From contig SDWL01000016.1 in NCBI GenBank assembly GCA_004195315.1, positions 1 to 15,967 on the forward strand: a stretch of 15,967 nucleotides of DNA, in the 5' to 3' direction. The stretch's first letter is position 1. Each line of letters starts with the position of its first letter. Made by a program: the position numbers and the translations under genes. The stretch is from Lutibacter sp. (GTDB taxonomy: Bacteria > Bacteroidota > Bacteroidia > Flavobacteriales > Flavobacteriaceae). The notes under the pieces are model-generated. The model was not told the origin of the DNA. It did not search any database and was given only the letters and a program-made list of their open reading frames with translations. Of the stretch, positions 14,539 to 15,967 are shown piece after piece.

Positions 14539-15297
14539 ATGAAAATTTCTAAAAATATTTTTCACATCATTTGGCGCGCTTGGTTTTATGGTTGGGTGTT
14601 TTTCACCATTTTTTTTGCATTTCCTATTTTAATAGTTCTTATTTCTAGAGAAAAATATTATACTAAATTTTTTAAAGTTGCAATTGCATGGGCAAAAACA
14701 ATACTTTTTGTAATGGGTTTTTATAAAGAAGTTAAATATGAACAGAAAATTGTAAAAGGGAAAAGCTATATGTATTCAGCAAACCATACTTCAATGATTG
14801 ATATTATGTTAATGTTGGCAGTTATGAAAAACCCTGCAGTATTTGTAGGAAAAGTGGAACTTACTAAAATACCTTTATTTGGTTTTGTTTTTAAACGTAC
14901 AAGTATTGTGGTTGATAGAGGTAATACAAAAAGCCGTAAAGAAGTATATGATCAAGCTCAGCGAAAATTAAATATGGGTTTAAGTATATGTATTTTCCCT
15001 GAAGGTTTAGTCCCAGATGATGAAAGCGTTGTATTAAGTGATTTTAAAAATGGAGCTTTTCGTTTAGCAATTGAGCATCAAATATCAATTATTCCAATGA
15101 CTTTTTATGATTGTAAAGAAAGATTTTCTTATACTTTTTTTAGTGGAAGCCCAGGTAAATTACGTGTAAAAGTTCACCCTTTTATTAAAACAGAAGGACT
15201 CATCTTAAAAGATAAAAATTCTATAAAAAAGCAAACTTTTGATATTATTTATAATGAATTAAGTACAGATTTAAAACTTCAGCAAATAAGTACTTAA
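14539..15297 (+). CDS. plsC: 1-acyl-sn-glycerol-3-phosphate acyltransferase
   Basis: A 252-residue inner-membrane acyltransferase that makes phosphatidic acid from lysophosphatidic acid in phospholipid synthesis. The catalytic HX4D is in NHTSMID (His83, Asp88). The glycerol-phosphate-binding motif follows as SIVVDRGN (122-129), and FPEG (153-156) and IIPMTF (184-189) complete the four family motifs. Motif III reads FPEGLVPD where many enzymes have FPEGTR. Two N-terminal hydrophobic segments lie at about 17-38 and 46-62. The ATG at 14539 is chosen over a GTG at 14497, since the extra 14 residues look non-family. The next gene starts 27 bases after its stop, so the two may be co-transcribed. 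Confidence 0.9.
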   Translation: MKISKNIFHIIWRAWFYGWVFFTIFFAFPILIVLISREKYYTKFFKVAIAWAKTILFVMGFYKEVKYEQKIVKGKSYMYSANHTSMIDIMLMLAVMKNPAVFVGKVELTKIPLFGFVFKRTSIVVDRGNTKSRKEVYDQAQRKLNMGLSICIFPEGLVPDDESVVLSDFKNGAFRLAIEHQISIIPMTFYDCKERFSYTFFSGSPGKLRVKVHPFIKTEGLILKDKNSIKKQTFDIIYNELSTDLKLQQIST

Positions 15298-15323
15298 CTA
15301 ATATATTTCTCGTTTAACTAATC

Positions 15324-15967
15324 ATGGAAAAAAAAGATATTACATATTACGAGCCAAAAGAAGAAAAATTCAATGTGATTTCACACGCCGTTGGGTTGGT
15401 TTTAAGTATTGTAGCATTTGTTTTATTGGTAGTTTATTCCAGCATTTATGGTAGCGCTTGGCATATTGTAAGTTTTACTATTTATGGATCAAGTTTAATT
15501 GTATTGTATTCTGCTTCAACATTTTATCATTATGTACAATCGCCAAAATTAAGACATCGGTTAAATATTTTTGATCATTCTGCTATTTATGTTTTAATTG
15601 CAGGTACTTATACACCTTTTACTTTGGTAGTTTTAAATGGTTGGGTTGGGTGGACCATTTTTGGAGTTTCTTGGGGATTGGCTATTACAGGAATTATACT
15701 TAAACTTTTTTTTATTGGAAAATATGATAAAATATCAACTTTTGCATATGTTCTTATGGGTTGGGTAGTAATTTTTGCAATAAAACCACTAGTTCATAAT
15801 TTACCTTTTGAAGGTTTAATGTGGTTATTAGCTGGTGGAATTTTCTACACCTTAGGCGCTCTTTTATACAGTATTAAAAAGTTAAAATACAACCATGCTA
15901 TTTTTCATATTTTTGTATTGTTAGGTAGTTTTTCACATTTTATTGCAGCTGTCTCTTATACACATCT
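15324..15967 (+). CDS. Hemolysin III / TrhA-family membrane protein, cut by window end
   Basis: An open frame of 214 codons runs off the window; the family is usually about 210-220 residues, so only the last few codons are missing. It is a seven-helix PAQR-like protein. Family landmarks are SHAVG (20-24), the SASTFYH motif (63-69), FDHSAIYVLIAGTYTP (83-98) and NHAIFHIFVLLGSFSHFIA (190-208), which supply the conserved Ser, Asp and His residues thought to bind a metal. Relatives include Bacillus hemolysin III and E. coli TrhA/YqfA, linked to membrane energetics; the haemolytic activity is doubtful in most members. The ATG at 15324 follows the plsC stop by 26 bases. Confidence 0.9.
   Translation, partial: MEKKDITYYEPKEEKFNVISHAVGLVLSIVAFVLLVVYSSIYGSAWHIVSFTIYGSSLIVLYSASTFYHYVQSPKLRHRLNIFDHSAIYVLIAGTYTPFTLVVLNGWVGWTIFGVSWGLAITGIILKLFFIGKYDKISTFAYVLMGWVVIFAIKPLVHNLPFEGLMWLLAGGIFYTLGALLYSIKKLKYNHAIFHIFVLLGSFSHFIAAVSYTH

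Noticed and set aside
1..15967. A defence system, CRISPR array, prophage, transposase or secretion system
   Set aside because: No regularly spaced direct repeats, no integrase/transposase motifs and no toxin-antitoxin or nuclease pairs were found on either strand; the genes present are housekeeping, respiratory or envelope functions.

Overview
The window looks like chromosome from a member of the Flavobacteriaceae (Bacteroidota). It is strongly AT-rich, and several genes are preceded by the Bacteroidota -7 promoter box TAnnTTTG instead of a sigma70-type promoter. Shine-Dalgarno sequences are mostly absent. The protein set is also typical: an OmpH-like lipoprotein, a flavobacterial DoxX-like membrane protein, a split ResB/CcsA cytochrome c maturation pair and an AraC regulator. 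The genus cannot be fixed from the sequence alone.

Layout. 191-700 (+) is a Skp/OmpH-like lipoprotein. It converges, across a strong hairpin, on a minus-strand cluster (2902-817): holB (DNA polymerase III delta'), a DoxX-like membrane protein and an uncharacterised protein. Divergent from holB is pgk (3053-4240, +) with its own terminator, followed by a Tas-like aldo/keto reductase (4413-5450, +).

The centrepiece is 5500-11148 (+), a complete respiratory ammonifying nitrite reductase locus. It holds an outer-membrane beta-barrel porin, nrfH (membrane tetraheme quinol dehydrogenase), nrfA (pentaheme nitrite reductase with the CWTCK active-site heme motif), and then resB/ccsB and ccsA, the System II machinery that attaches heme to c-type cytochromes. 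The upstream region carries two 4-bp-spaced palindromes, one resembling an FNR/CRP-family site (TGAT-N4-ATCA), placed where a class II activator would sit relative to the predicted start of transcription. A 19-bp-stem hairpin separates nrfA from the maturation genes. The likely logic is that nitrite enters through the porin, NrfH passes quinol electrons to NrfA, and ResB/CcsA mature the nine c-type hemes of the two proteins.

11149-11450 is non-coding. It carries a roughly 120-bp element resembling a dispersed flavobacterial intergenic repeat, plus two hairpins. On the minus strand follow a tandem-domain SnoaL-like lipoprotein (12308-11451) and, upstream of it, an AraC-family regulator gene (13276-12409) broken by two single-base deletions; restoring one base at each gives a normal 289-residue protein. 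trpS (14371-13403, -) and plsC (14539-15297, +) are divergent with facing TAnnTTTG boxes. The window ends inside a nearly complete hemolysin III/TrhA-family membrane protein (15324 onward).

Most of the window is ordinary housekeeping sequence. The parts that merit a second look are the nrf regulatory region and its associated porin, the twice-frameshifted AraC gene beside the tandem lipoprotein, and the families of short intergenic palindromes. No CRISPR array, rRNA, tRNA, transposase, phage gene or defence system was seen.
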